Program-made: the position numbers and the translations under genes
Notes under the pieces: model-generated
Told to the model about the DNA's origin: nothing
Seen by the model: only the letters and a program-made list of their open reading frames with translations
The model's database searches: none
In this document: in pieces, positions 25,424-33,357 of the stretch
Layout of the letters: every line of letters starts with the position of its first letter
How positions within the stretch are numbered: position 1 is the first letter of the stretch
DNA from: Candidatus Saccharibacteria bacterium UBA6040
GTDB lineage: Bacteria; Patescibacteriota; Saccharimonadia; Saccharimonadales; Saccharimonadaceae
DNA: 64,000 bases
Assembly: GCA_002429245.1 (NCBI GenBank)
Contig: DIZA01000002.1
Coordinates: 139,399 to 203,398 of the forward strand
Reading direction: 5' to 3'

Positions 25424-27772
25424 TTACTCGAATCGACGACGATTGTCGCGTTTTGATTCCCGTTGTTTATGCCCCGGTTTCCATCCGCGATGTGCGTGAT
25501 GCCGTCCTGGCGTATGTTCTTTTCTGAAGGTTGAGGCGACTTGATTCATAAAGTCGACGCCGAAGTGTGTGGCCAGTTTCGATAACTCGGATAACTGTTG
25601 ACGTTTGCTTGGAGAGATCGACTCAAGGTTGATGCTGTTACTAGCAAGAGATGATACCAAACGACGAACTTGTGGATATGGTACCTGCGGAATGCGTTTG
25701 CTGTGTGAGCTGGTTAAAGCGTATCGTTCTTTTTCTAATTGTTCGTAGACCCACTTTGCAAGCGCTTCTTGGAAGAACTTTTGGTTCTGCCTGGTATTTT
25801 GTGTGACAGGAATACCAGTGCCTTCAAAGACTTGTTTACCAGCACGAATTTGCTGTCGGATCACGAGGCTGCCAGATCGTGGATCGTAAACCATTTTGCC
25901 CCGTTTTGTAGCGAATTGTTCTGGGGCAAGGTCGATCAACCATTCAGTATTTACCGCCGTAATCCCCTGCACTAGGTGGAGTGTTTGCAGCGTGCCGTCG
26001 CGTGTTGGGACCTCCAGGTCAAATGGTGTTCCTGAGATGAGCATTGGATTCCGTACGACAGTGGTTGCGGATAATTCACGGGTTACTTTGGCTGAAATGT
26101 GCGTCGCATTACCATCGCCATCAACCGTCCAAAGTTGGTCGATTTGTCCCGCCACGATACAGCGCATCAGGAAGTTTTGTTCGTCGTCCGTTATTGGAGT
26201 TAATAAGGAATCATCCACGTCAATGTCGGCGAGGTCGCTACTAAGGCGTTCCATGACTTCACGCGCTTTCATGACGTTTTTACCGATGATACCTAGGTCT
26301 TCGTAATCATCGGGATAGATGTTCGGTAGCGCTAAGTACAGATCGTACTGGGCTAAAAGGTCTGATCGTTTTTGTTTCGTGTACTTATGCCAACCTGTGT
26401 AGCGGGTACCGCCTTTGGCGATGCCACCAACTTCTTGAATCGCAATAATAGCAGCCAGTTTTGTCTGGACTTCGTGACCATACAATTCTGATTCCACGAT
26501 CATGCGCGCATAACTTGATTCAACTGGGTAATGCTCCATTTTGCGGCCGATACTCGTGACATCACCTGCGTAGGTAATCGCGCCAAGGGCAATCAGGGTT
26601 TGTTTTGCACGACGAATCGCGCCCTTGCTTGGGTCGTGATAAAAGTCGAGTGACTCAATATCAATACCGATGTTTGCAAGTCGCAGGACAAGTCGATCGA
26701 TATGTTTTCGGAGGATTTCCGGCGTTCCATATTCAGGTCGTTCTTCAAATCTTAAACACGGCATGACGTCGTATGGAGCGAGGATGTACTCCCCCTCTTT
26801 GGTGCGTCCAGCTCGTCCAGCCCGTTGTAATGAATCGGCTTGTGAGATCTGTGCAATGAATAAACCTTCAACGCCGTTTCGGACTTCGCTACGTCGTTCC
26901 AGTCCACTGTCGATGACGACGTCAATGTCATCGATCGTGACGCTGGTCTGGGCGATATTTGTGGCCAGGATGATTTTGCCATTTGGATAGTTTGCAAAGG
27001 CTTCTTGTTGAGCGGTTGCTTCCAGTTGCGAGTGTAATGGAATGACAGGGATATTAGCCGCCGATGCTTTCTTGGCAATCGCATCGGTGACGTCTTGAAT
27101 TTCCGATTTGCCAGGAAGGAACACCAGAATATTACTGGTCGTCGTTTCGATTTTGTTTAAGATTTCCGCAATGACGTCCGAGCCGAGGCGCTTTTTTACC
27201 GCGAAGCTTCGTCCGGGAACAGTAATTACCGCAGTGGTGTTAAAGAATGCGGCCAGTGGCGCGGTATCAATGGTTGCGCTCATAATCACAACTTTAAAGG
27301 TTGAGTCTTCAAGGCAACGTTTTTTCGCCCACGCAACTAAGACTTCCATATTTTCATTCCACTCGTGGACTTCATCGAGGATCAGGACTTGATTATCAGT
27401 TGTGCCTGCACCCGTGATTTCGCGAACCAATTGTAACCCGTCGGTACAGTACAGGATTTGTGTGCCAGGATTGTCGTCGCGTTCGTGCGCTGTACGATAG
27501 CCGATGATGTACTCGGCGTTTTCGTGGGTGCGTGCTTCCCACTCTTCGCGAACACGTTTTGATAAGTTCCTGGCAGCTAAGATACGCGGTTGGGTGACGA
27601 TAACTTTGCTATAGCCGTGATCGGCAAGATACTGCGGTACTTGGGTGCTTTTGCCTGCACCGGTTTCGGCGGTGATGATTGTGACTTGGTTGGCATCAAC
27701 AGCTTCAGTGATAGCTGTGTGATAATCATAAATCGGTAAGTCTGTAATGAAGCTAGATTCGGGAATCTCCAT
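25424..27772 (-). CDS. DEAH-box ATP-dependent helicase (HrpA/HrpB-like)
   Basis: A 782-aa SF2 helicase. The P-loop GAGKST is at 38-43, motif Ia QPRILAA near 61, motif II DEVH at 133-136, motif III SATI, motif IV FLPGKSEI, motif V NIAQTSVTIDDI and motif VI QRAGRAGRT. The winged-helix and ratchet region follows (about 340-520), with a C-terminal basic tail. HrpA-like enzymes act on RNA, for example in mRNA turnover or ribosome collision rescue. A -10 box (TACAAT) ends 6 nt before the ATG. Confidence 0.9.
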   Translation of the reverse strand: MEIPESSFITDLPIYDYHTAITEAVDANQVTIITAETGAGKSTQVPQYLADHGYSKVIVTQPRILAARNLSKRVREEWEARTHENAEYIIGYRTAHERDDNPGTQILYCTDGLQLVREITGAGTTDNQVLILDEVHEWNENMEVLVAWAKKRCLEDSTFKVVIMSATIDTAPLAAFFNTTAVITVPGRSFAVKKRLGSDVIAEILNKIETTTSNILVFLPGKSEIQDVTDAIAKKASAANIPVIPLHSQLEATAQQEAFANYPNGKIILATNIAQTSVTIDDIDVVIDSGLERRSEVRNGVEGLFIAQISQADSLQRAGRAGRTKEGEYILAPYDVMPCLRFEERPEYGTPEILRKHIDRLVLRLANIGIDIESLDFYHDPSKGAIRRAKQTLIALGAITYAGDVTSIGRKMEHYPVESSYARMIVESELYGHEVQTKLAAIIAIQEVGGIAKGGTRYTGWHKYTKQKRSDLLAQYDLYLALPNIYPDDYEDLGIIGKNVMKAREVMERLSSDLADIDVDDSLLTPITDDEQNFLMRCIVAGQIDQLWTVDGDGNATHISAKVTRELSATTVVRNPMLISGTPFDLEVPTRDGTLQTLHLVQGITAVNTEWLIDLAPEQFATKRGKMVYDPRSGSLVIRQQIRAGKQVFEGTGIPVTQNTRQNQKFFQEALAKWVYEQLEKERYALTSSHSKRIPQVPYPQVRRLVSSLASNSINLESISPSKRQQLSELSKLATHFGVDFMNQVASTFRKEHTPGRHHAHRGWKPGHKQRESKRDNRRRFE

Positions 27773-27798
27773 GGCTTTATTGTACCGTACAATCGTGC

Positions 27799-29421
27799 TT
27801 ATGCCGCAGAGTCAGTGTCGAAACGGTTCTTCATACGAAGAAGTCCATAATGCGCCGTACTTATCGCAACGTGTGTATCGATGCCCAATCCTTTAGCAAT
27901 CGTACTCCAGGTGATTTCTTCGTCAGACAAATAATAGCTTTTTATAAGTGTTTGCTGTTTTGGATTGAGCATCTCAAGAAGCCCATTAAGACGCTCGGCA
28001 TTGAGTGTCCCCCAGCCTAGTTTATCGGCGAGTCTCTCGTGTTTCGTTCGTTCATCTTTTGCTCGTCGCTCGCCTGTATCGTAGATGTGCGCCATGAGGA
28101 GCAACTCTATCTGTGTGCGTGCGCCCGTTTTTTGCTGTGCTTCGTAAATGAACGACGCAACTGCATTTTCGGTCATGTCGCCTAAACGTGCAACTTCTGG
28201 TCTTTCGAGATGGAGATTTTTAAGCACGTCCATTTGCTTTTCATGAAAGAGTGCATTTAGTGAATCTTTCGGAGGCGCGATTGCTATCGGAAAACCTCGT
28301 TCTAATAAGTTTAGCGCTAAAGCCTGACGTGAATTGGTACCCGTACGTTTGAACGCCTTATTCAGCGCAGTCTGTACGCCGCTATTTGTGAGCCCAGTTA
28401 ATTGCATAATGACCGACGTTTCATGCTGGATAAATGGCAGTACCTTTAGCTCGTATGCGGTAAACTCTTCTACTTCTTTTGGCTTGGGCGCGGGTTCACG
28501 AAGGTCGGCCGTATCAAGCATCAGTACAAGCTCTGTTCGACTTTGTGCACCAAGTTTTGCGCGAAGGCCAGTTGAAACACGCTCCACACTTTCCTCGCTG
28601 TAGCCGAGCATTTTTGCAACCTCTGCAAACTCAAGGTGTAAGTATGGCGCGATCTTTCGTTCGGTTGGCGTGAAGTGAGTACCTTTTGGGACCTTTGGTG
28701 TGTTGAATTCGATACCCGCTTTTTTGCTTGCAAGTGCGAGACTGGTTCGATTAGGAATGCCGAGTGTTTCGTACAGTGAATGCAACCTACTATAAAATGT
28801 ACTAGAATCGAGGCCTCTGACTTCAAAAAGTTCTTTGTCTGTTAATGGAAGCAGAGACACGATGTCCGCATTAGTCAGAATGGCTACTTTTGTATGCTCG
28901 TCTAGTTCGCTCCTTTTCATTGTTTTTAGCATCGAGAGGAATTTATAGATAGTCAAAAGTGGCTGCGGCTCATCATTAATGAGGTATGGCGCTTCAACCT
29001 GTGGCGCAACTGCTTTCAAGGTATTTTGAATGTGTGCAGCGACATAATTTGTGAAGCTGACTTTTGAGTTTGCCAGGTTGTAGTGTGCGGCGGCATCCAG
29101 GAGCGCAGTGGCCCCTGCTTCAAAAAGCTCATCGGTATTATCATATGCCTCGGATTTAAACTGGTACGCAATTGCTGCGATAAAGCCCCTATTGATGGCG
29201 ACGAGTTTGTCTGCGGCGCTATCGTCGTCGCTGAATTGGATCGTTTTTATGAGCTCTTTTTGCTCGAACTGTGTCGGAGTTTCTTCTTTGTGTATTTTTG
29301 TTTTGTATTTAATAATCTCGGCATCGATCGGATCACGTGGGTCCAGGACGGCAAGCGCCTCGCGACGCTCCTGTGTACTTTCTGAATCTTGAGTGCTCTT
29401 TTGTTCCGACGTTCTTTCCAT
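27799..29421 (-). CDS. Sigma-70-like factor with four inserted HTH repeats
   Basis: A 540-aa predicted transcription regulator. Residues 55-140 resemble sigma region 2 (AADKLVAINRGFIAAIAYQF, LFEAGATALLDAAAHYN, VSFTNYVAAHIQNTLK). Residues 476-534 resemble region 4 (LNPKQQTLIKSYYLSDEEITWSTIAKGLGIDTHVAISTAHYGLLRMK). Between them are four related LuxR-type HTH units at about 192-232, 250-302, 320-373 and 391-444, each with an aromatic/TxxE start and an ending like SRTELVLML, SRQALALNL or RTQIELLLM. Ordinary sigma factors lack such repeats. It may recognise extended promoter arrays or sense ligands. A TATAAT ends 11 nt before the ATG. The assignment is by motif; no promoter specificity is claimed. 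Confidence 0.75.
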   Translation of the reverse strand: MERTSEQKSTQDSESTQERREALAVLDPRDPIDAEIIKYKTKIHKEETPTQFEQKELIKTIQFSDDDSAADKLVAINRGFIAAIAYQFKSEAYDNTDELFEAGATALLDAAAHYNLANSKVSFTNYVAAHIQNTLKAVAPQVEAPYLINDEPQPLLTIYKFLSMLKTMKRSELDEHTKVAILTNADIVSLLPLTDKELFEVRGLDSSTFYSRLHSLYETLGIPNRTSLALASKKAGIEFNTPKVPKGTHFTPTERKIAPYLHLEFAEVAKMLGYSEESVERVSTGLRAKLGAQSRTELVLMLDTADLREPAPKPKEVEEFTAYELKVLPFIQHETSVIMQLTGLTNSGVQTALNKAFKRTGTNSRQALALNLLERGFPIAIAPPKDSLNALFHEKQMDVLKNLHLERPEVARLGDMTENAVASFIYEAQQKTGARTQIELLLMAHIYDTGERRAKDERTKHERLADKLGWGTLNAERLNGLLEMLNPKQQTLIKSYYLSDEEITWSTIAKGLGIDTHVAISTAHYGLLRMKNRFDTDSAA

Positions 29422-29464
29422 ATCTTTATACTATTATATAATAGGCAATTTGTATCGATAAAAC

Positions 29465-29513
29465 GAAAAAGTTCGCCGGTCGGGCTCAAGCCACGGTGGG
29501 CGAACCTTTTCGG
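29465..29513 (-). terminator. Terminator of the 113-aa gene
   Basis: On the minus strand AAAAGGTTCGCC pairs with GGCGAACTTTT (one bulge) across a 20-nt loop and ends in TTTTTCG. It separates the gene at 29.5-29.9 kb from the sigma-like gene. Confidence 0.65.
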
Positions 29514-29519
29514 CGAACG

Positions 29520-29861
29520 TTACTTCTCTCTCACATTCTCGAAATCACTTTCGAACTTCCTTGCTCCAGCGTGGAGCGCAAAAGTTCGAAGCTCAGACGC
29601 CATCCGCTCGTAACTGTAGAACGATTGCCCGTTCATCAGCTCGACTTCGAACTTCAGTATCCAGGGGCCGAATATCCGATGATTGACGGCGATGTCGATT
29701 TCTTGTCCGGGGAGCATGACGCATCCGTGTTGTTCAAGTGTCTCGGTGATGTGCAGAGCGATGAGCTCCCAGATGACTGGCGGGTAGTAGTGGATTGATT
29801 CGATGTTGAATCGTGCCACCTGTCGGACGGGGTTATATGTCAGTTCATTGTCGGTGGACAT
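29520..29861 (-). CDS. Hypothetical protein (113 aa)
   Basis: A soluble acidic protein without recognised motifs: alternating strands and helices (VARFNIESIHYYPPVIWELIALHITETLEQHGCVMLPGQEIDIAV, then WILKFEVELMNGQSFYSYERMASELRTFALHAG). AAAGGT lies 5 nt before the ATG, and codon use is GC-rich. Its promoter is close to consensus. It lies between the sigma-like gene and yaaA with its own terminator, so it is an independent unit and probably acquired. Confidence 0.65.
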   Translation of the reverse strand: MSTDNELTYNPVRQVARFNIESIHYYPPVIWELIALHITETLEQHGCVMLPGQEIDIAVNHRIFGPWILKFEVELMNGQSFYSYERMASELRTFALHAGARKFESDFENVREK

Positions 29862-29908
29862 TGATACCTTTCGGATTGCGGGGAAGTACTAACAGAAGTT
29901 ATGTCCAT

Positions 29909-29937
29909 ATTATACAACTTTTATCAACAGTAATCAA
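29909..29937 (-). promoter_or_regulatory. Near-consensus promoter of the 113-aa gene
   Basis: On the minus strand TTGATT, a 17-nt spacer, then TATAAT, followed by a leader of roughly 45 nt. The divergent yaaA promoter overlaps the region. Confidence 0.65.
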
Positions 29938-29944
29938 GTTCGTG

Positions 29945-29950
29945 TAAACT
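29945..29950 (+). promoter_or_regulatory. -10 box of yaaA, leaderless start
   Basis: TAAACT ends 6 nt before the ATG at 29957; TTATCA lies 18 nt upstream as a possible -35. The expected transcript starts at the ATG. Confidence 0.5.
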
Positions 29951-29956
29951 GTAGCT

Positions 29957-30742
29957 ATGATCATCTTGATTCACACGTCCAAAACGATGCGCTCTGTGGC
30001 TGAGAATACGGATGCTGAATTAGCGACTCCCCTCTTGATTGAACAAGCCAAAGAATTAAGTACATGTGCGAAATCACTTTCTGTCAGTGATGTTAAAAAG
30101 ACGATGCATGTATCCGAGAAACTTGCCGAGACGACGCGCGATTTGCTACAGAGTTGGACAGCTGATCCTCGCTATCAACGAGCCGCGCTCGATAGTTTCC
30201 TTGGTGATATTTATAGCGGCATACAGGTTGGCACATGGATTGATCAGGATCGACTGTACGCAAACGATCATCTGCGGATTCTTTCCGGCCTGTACGGTAT
30301 CCTTCGTCCACTTGATGGAATTTATCCATACCGTTTCGAAATGGGGTATAAGTTCCCCGACCCTACATGCAAGAACCTTTATGCGTTTTGGGGCGATAAG
30401 ATTGCGAAAACCTTGCCTGCTGGCGAACTAATCATTGATCTCTCGGCAGTTGAATACGGAAAGACTGTCACTCCGTATGTCGATCCTGAGCGAATCATCA
30501 CTCCCCGCTTTTTGACGATGAGCCCCAAGACGGGTGAACCGATTTTTGTCGTCGTCCACGCAAAGATTGCTCGCGGTGCATTTGCGAGCTGGATGGTACG
30601 TCATCGGATCGAAGATGTCGAGAAATTAAAGGAATTTAATGAGCTTGGTTACACGTATAGCCCTGAACTGAGTACGCTAAAAGCACCTGTCTTCATCTGT
30701 CAGGAATTTGGTGGTATCGGACTAAGCGTTCGGCTGACATAA
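29957..30742 (+). CDS. yaaA: YaaA family peroxide-stress protein
   Basis: A 261-aa DUF328/YaaA protein, which in E. coli lowers free iron and DNA damage under hydrogen peroxide. Family landmarks: ILIHTSKTM (usually ISPAKTL) at the start, NDHLRILSGLYGILRPLDGIYPYRFEMG in the middle, IIDLSAVEYGK and the C-terminal GYTYSPELS. No Shine-Dalgarno; the -10 box ends 6 nt upstream. Followed after 33 nt by an FMN reductase gene with its own promoter, so both may serve redox stress. Confidence 0.9.
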   Translation: MIILIHTSKTMRSVAENTDAELATPLLIEQAKELSTCAKSLSVSDVKKTMHVSEKLAETTRDLLQSWTADPRYQRAALDSFLGDIYSGIQVGTWIDQDRLYANDHLRILSGLYGILRPLDGIYPYRFEMGYKFPDPTCKNLYAFWGDKIAKTLPAGELIIDLSAVEYGKTVTPYVDPERIITPRFLTMSPKTGEPIFVVVHAKIARGAFASWMVRHRIEDVEKLKEFNELGYTYSPELSTLKAPVFICQEFGGIGLSVRLT

Positions 30743-30744
30743 CT

Positions 30745-30753
30745 TGCTATACT
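30745..30753 (+). promoter_or_regulatory. Extended -10 promoter of the FMN reductase gene
   Basis: TGC-TATACT, then a leader with AAGGGGG before the ATG at 30776. Confidence 0.55.
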
Positions 30754-30775
30754 GAATATATTAAGGGGGCACACG

Positions 30776-31348
30776 ATGAAGTTATACATTCCAGTTCTTG
30801 CAGGAACGACCAGAGAGCAACGTAAAAGTATCTATGCAGCTCGATTGGTTGCGGAAGTCGGTAATACATTCGAGGACGTCGAGACGGAAGTGATTGATCC
30901 TAAAGATTACTACTTCCCTGGCGACGGCAACGATCCAGAAGGAAAAGACCCTCGCTATACAGCCGTCACAGAACGAGCTGAAGGATTCTTTATCGTGTTT
31001 CCTGAATACAACCACAGTTTTCCGGGCACACTAAAACGTATGCTCGATAGCGAACTGAAGAACTATATCCATAAGCCAGTTGCCTTCGGAAGTGTCTCTA
31101 ATGGCCAATGGGGTGGTGTTCGCGGTATTGAAGCTTTGATCCATCCTGTTCGCGAGATGGGTATGGTCGCAACCTTTACGGACATGCAATTTCCTAAAAT
31201 CAACGACCTCTTTGATGATAACGGAACATTATTAAACGAAGATTATCGTGAATACATTAAAGGTGCCTGGATTGAATTAATCTGGATGGCAAAAACACTG
31301 AAATACGGTCGCGAGAATCTTGAGAGTAAGTTCCATTCTCAGCCATAG
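30776..31348 (+). CDS. NADPH-dependent FMN reductase family protein
   Basis: A 190-aa flavodoxin-fold protein. The flavin-binding start is IPVLAGTTREQRKSIYAARLV, and the family motif PEYNHSFPGTLKRMLD (flavin isoalloxazine and dimer contact) and GSVSNGQWGGVRG (GGxRG) are clear. It probably reduces flavin or quinones in the cytosol. AAGGGGG lies 6 nt before the ATG. Context with yaaA hints at oxidative-stress duty. Confidence 0.9.
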   Translation: MKLYIPVLAGTTREQRKSIYAARLVAEVGNTFEDVETEVIDPKDYYFPGDGNDPEGKDPRYTAVTERAEGFFIVFPEYNHSFPGTLKRMLDSELKNYIHKPVAFGSVSNGQWGGVRGIEALIHPVREMGMVATFTDMQFPKINDLFDDNGTLLNEDYREYIKGAWIELIWMAKTLKYGRENLESKFHSQP

Positions 31349-31364
31349 AACCCTTGTCAGCTGG

Positions 31365-31393
31365 TTGACTAATCTTGATCATAATGGTAAAAT
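31365..31393 (+). promoter_or_regulatory. Strong promoter with start codon at the predicted +1
   Basis: TTGACT, a 17-nt spacer ending TGG, then TAAAAT. The predicted +1 coincides with the ATG at 31400, the clearest leaderless arrangement in the window. Confidence 0.75.
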
Positions 31394-31399
31394 ATCGTG

Positions 31400-32164
31400 A
31401 TGAAAACACCCGTTATCATCGCCGCTTTTAATGAAGAACGACGTATCGCTGAAACATTGCGAGTGCTTCCTGATAGCACTGAACCCATCGTCGCAGTAAA
31501 CGGCTCAACTGATGCCACTGCCGAGATTGCTCGTTCGTTCGGCGCACGGGTTGTAGAAATAGAAGAACAAGGTAAGTTCCCTGCATTCCAAAGGGCACTT
31601 GGCACTCTTGGTCAACGAGCGCTCGAACCATTTATCATGCTTGATGCCGATACTCACCCCCTTCACCCTGATCGATGGCATGATCGTTTTGTAAAAGAAT
31701 TAGACATTCGTGGAACGAATCCGACTGTTGTCTCGGGCCCTGTTTGGTTTACGTCTGAAGATGGCAAAAAAGCTGAGCCAGCTTTTCGTTCACTTTTTCG
31801 TATGGGTCAGGCCATTGTAACGCAAAGGTCCGCGCTACATACTGGCCTTGGCGGCGGGCAATACGGAGCAAACCAAGGCGTGCGTCTTGCACGACAGGAA
31901 GTGCTTGATAGCGTCATGGCACTTGGTCACTACTGGCCAATGGAAGATGTCGCGTTAGCCGAAACTATCGCTAAAAGCGAAGGTGGCTCGTTCACGCAAC
32001 TTGTTAACCAAGATCTTATGGCGTCGACACCGCAATCCGATTCATTTCCACCGTTGAAATATTATTTGACGCACGGCTTTGGTAAAGCGGCTGACTTTAC
32101 GATTAAATCATATACCGATCGTGCTGCTAAAGGATCGCAGCCTTTTTCTCACCCTAAAGAATAG
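31400..32164 (+). CDS. GT2-family glycosyltransferase
   Basis: A 254-aa GT-A fold glycosyltransferase. The N-terminus PVIIAAFNEERRIAETLRVLP binds the nucleotide; the metal motif is LDADTHPL; no C-terminal membrane helices are visible. A GTG at 31397 could add one residue, but the promoter puts +1 at the ATG. Probable role in cell-surface glycan synthesis. It overlaps the convergent ATP-grasp gene by 11 bp. Confidence 0.85.
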   Translation: MKTPVIIAAFNEERRIAETLRVLPDSTEPIVAVNGSTDATAEIARSFGARVVEIEEQGKFPAFQRALGTLGQRALEPFIMLDADTHPLHPDRWHDRFVKELDIRGTNPTVVSGPVWFTSEDGKKAEPAFRSLFRMGQAIVTQRSALHTGLGGGQYGANQGVRLARQEVLDSVMALGHYWPMEDVALAETIAKSEGGSFTQLVNQDLMASTPQSDSFPPLKYYLTHGFGKAADFTIKSYTDRAAKGSQPFSHPKE

Positions 32165-33164
32165 GTGAAATTCGTTCGTGGGAAAGTAGCGCGTAGTCTC
32201 GTTTAAGCGCGAGAGCGACGATGCGCAAGATCATCGATTCGTAATCTTTACCAATCGTCATTTCGTAAGCTCGTAAGAATGAGCTATCGATTTGAATAAG
32301 GCTAGGAATGTGGTTTGCTTCAAGAAAGTACGGCACGCCGAGTGCGTTAAAACGAATATCGATACGTCCATAACCAGCGCCGCCAAGTGCACGGAAAACA
32401 TCAACAGCGAATTTTTCAAGCATTGATCGTTCAATCAGGTTAGGAATGTGATTCATGTCTTCGGAGTTTGAGCTCTTTACGACTTGGCTACGAATACGAT
32501 CGCCATTGCGATCTTCGATGGCAATAAGTTCAAGTGGCATTGCGACGAAACTGTTCTCAGGACCACCAATGACGGCGATACTAAACTCGCGTCCAGAAAG
32601 GTATTCTTCGACGAGTGCGTCGGTATGGTGTTCGCGGTGGATGTAGGCAACTTTGTTCTGAAGTTGCTCGGTTGTATAGACGATCGAGAACTCGTCGATA
32701 CCCTGTCCCCCACTTTTGTTACTAGGTTTGACGAATAGTGGAAAATTCAGCACACCTTCGTGTACCGTTTCGGTGTCTTCACGTCGGAAGAGTTTGAAAG
32801 CTGCGGTGCGAATGCCTTGTTCGAGCATGCGTGTCTTCGCGAGGTGTTTATTAAGGCTCAGTCGGTTGGCGTGTTTGCCTGAACCTGTATAGGCAATGCC
32901 GTGCTGTTCAAGCACGTCAGCGAGCCATACTTTTGCGCCATTGTTGGCTTCGTCGAAAACAAAGTAGATTCCCGCAAACACAAGGTCGGGTTTTCGTTCG
33001 ACGAGCGCGTTAAGGTCTTTGAGGGTGTCGACATTTGTCAGGATAACGTCGCTATAGTGCTGACGAAGCAGTGTGACGATATCGCCTGCAGACTCTGCGC
33101 TCATCGAGCTAATATGCTTGAAAGATGATCGGACGACCTCTATTCGTAAAGAGATTTTCGTCAT
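32154..33164 (-). CDS. ATP-grasp ligase (D-alanine--D-alanine ligase-like)
   Basis: A 336-aa ATP-grasp protein resembling D-Ala-D-Ala ligases that make the peptidoglycan dipeptide. It has the N-terminal substrate domain, the ATP-binding lysine segment FPLFVKPSNKSGGQGI, VEEYLSGREFSIAVIG, and the metal-binding end GYGRIDIRFNALGVPYFLEANHIPSL. A longer frame reaches 33338 but its first 58 residues look non-coding; the ATG at 33164 gives the normal domain start, although no clear Shine-Dalgarno precedes it. Since generic Ddl has DxRxDFR and NxxPG motifs, NHIPSL is slightly atypical and another amino-acid ligation is possible. Confidence 0.8.
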   Translation of the reverse strand: MTKISLRIEVVRSSFKHISSMSAESAGDIVTLLRQHYSDVILTNVDTLKDLNALVERKPDLVFAGIYFVFDEANNGAKVWLADVLEQHGIAYTGSGKHANRLSLNKHLAKTRMLEQGIRTAAFKLFRREDTETVHEGVLNFPLFVKPSNKSGGQGIDEFSIVYTTEQLQNKVAYIHREHHTDALVEEYLSGREFSIAVIGGPENSFVAMPLELIAIEDRNGDRIRSQVVKSSNSEDMNHIPNLIERSMLEKFAVDVFRALGGAGYGRIDIRFNALGVPYFLEANHIPSLIQIDSSFLRAYEMTIGKDYESMILRIVALALKRDYALLSHERISPIL

Positions 33165-33339
33165 ATTAAAAAGAACTTCCGTATAGTTGCATGTGATGAG
33201 TTTCCTTTGTTTATGTAAGTTTAGTTGGTAGAAACTAAGTGATGAGTGGCAGCGATGAACAACTGACGTAAGACACGTTCTATTACTTATAATTATGTCA
33301 CAGAAAATATAATTTTGCAAGGACAAGCAGTCACTCATC

Positions 33340-33348
33340 TGTTATAAT
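33340..33348 (+). promoter_or_regulatory. Extended -10 promoter before the ABC-F gene
   Basis: TGT-TATAAT ends 9 nt before the GTG at 33358. Confidence 0.65.
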
Positions 33349-33357
33349 GGACAAGTT

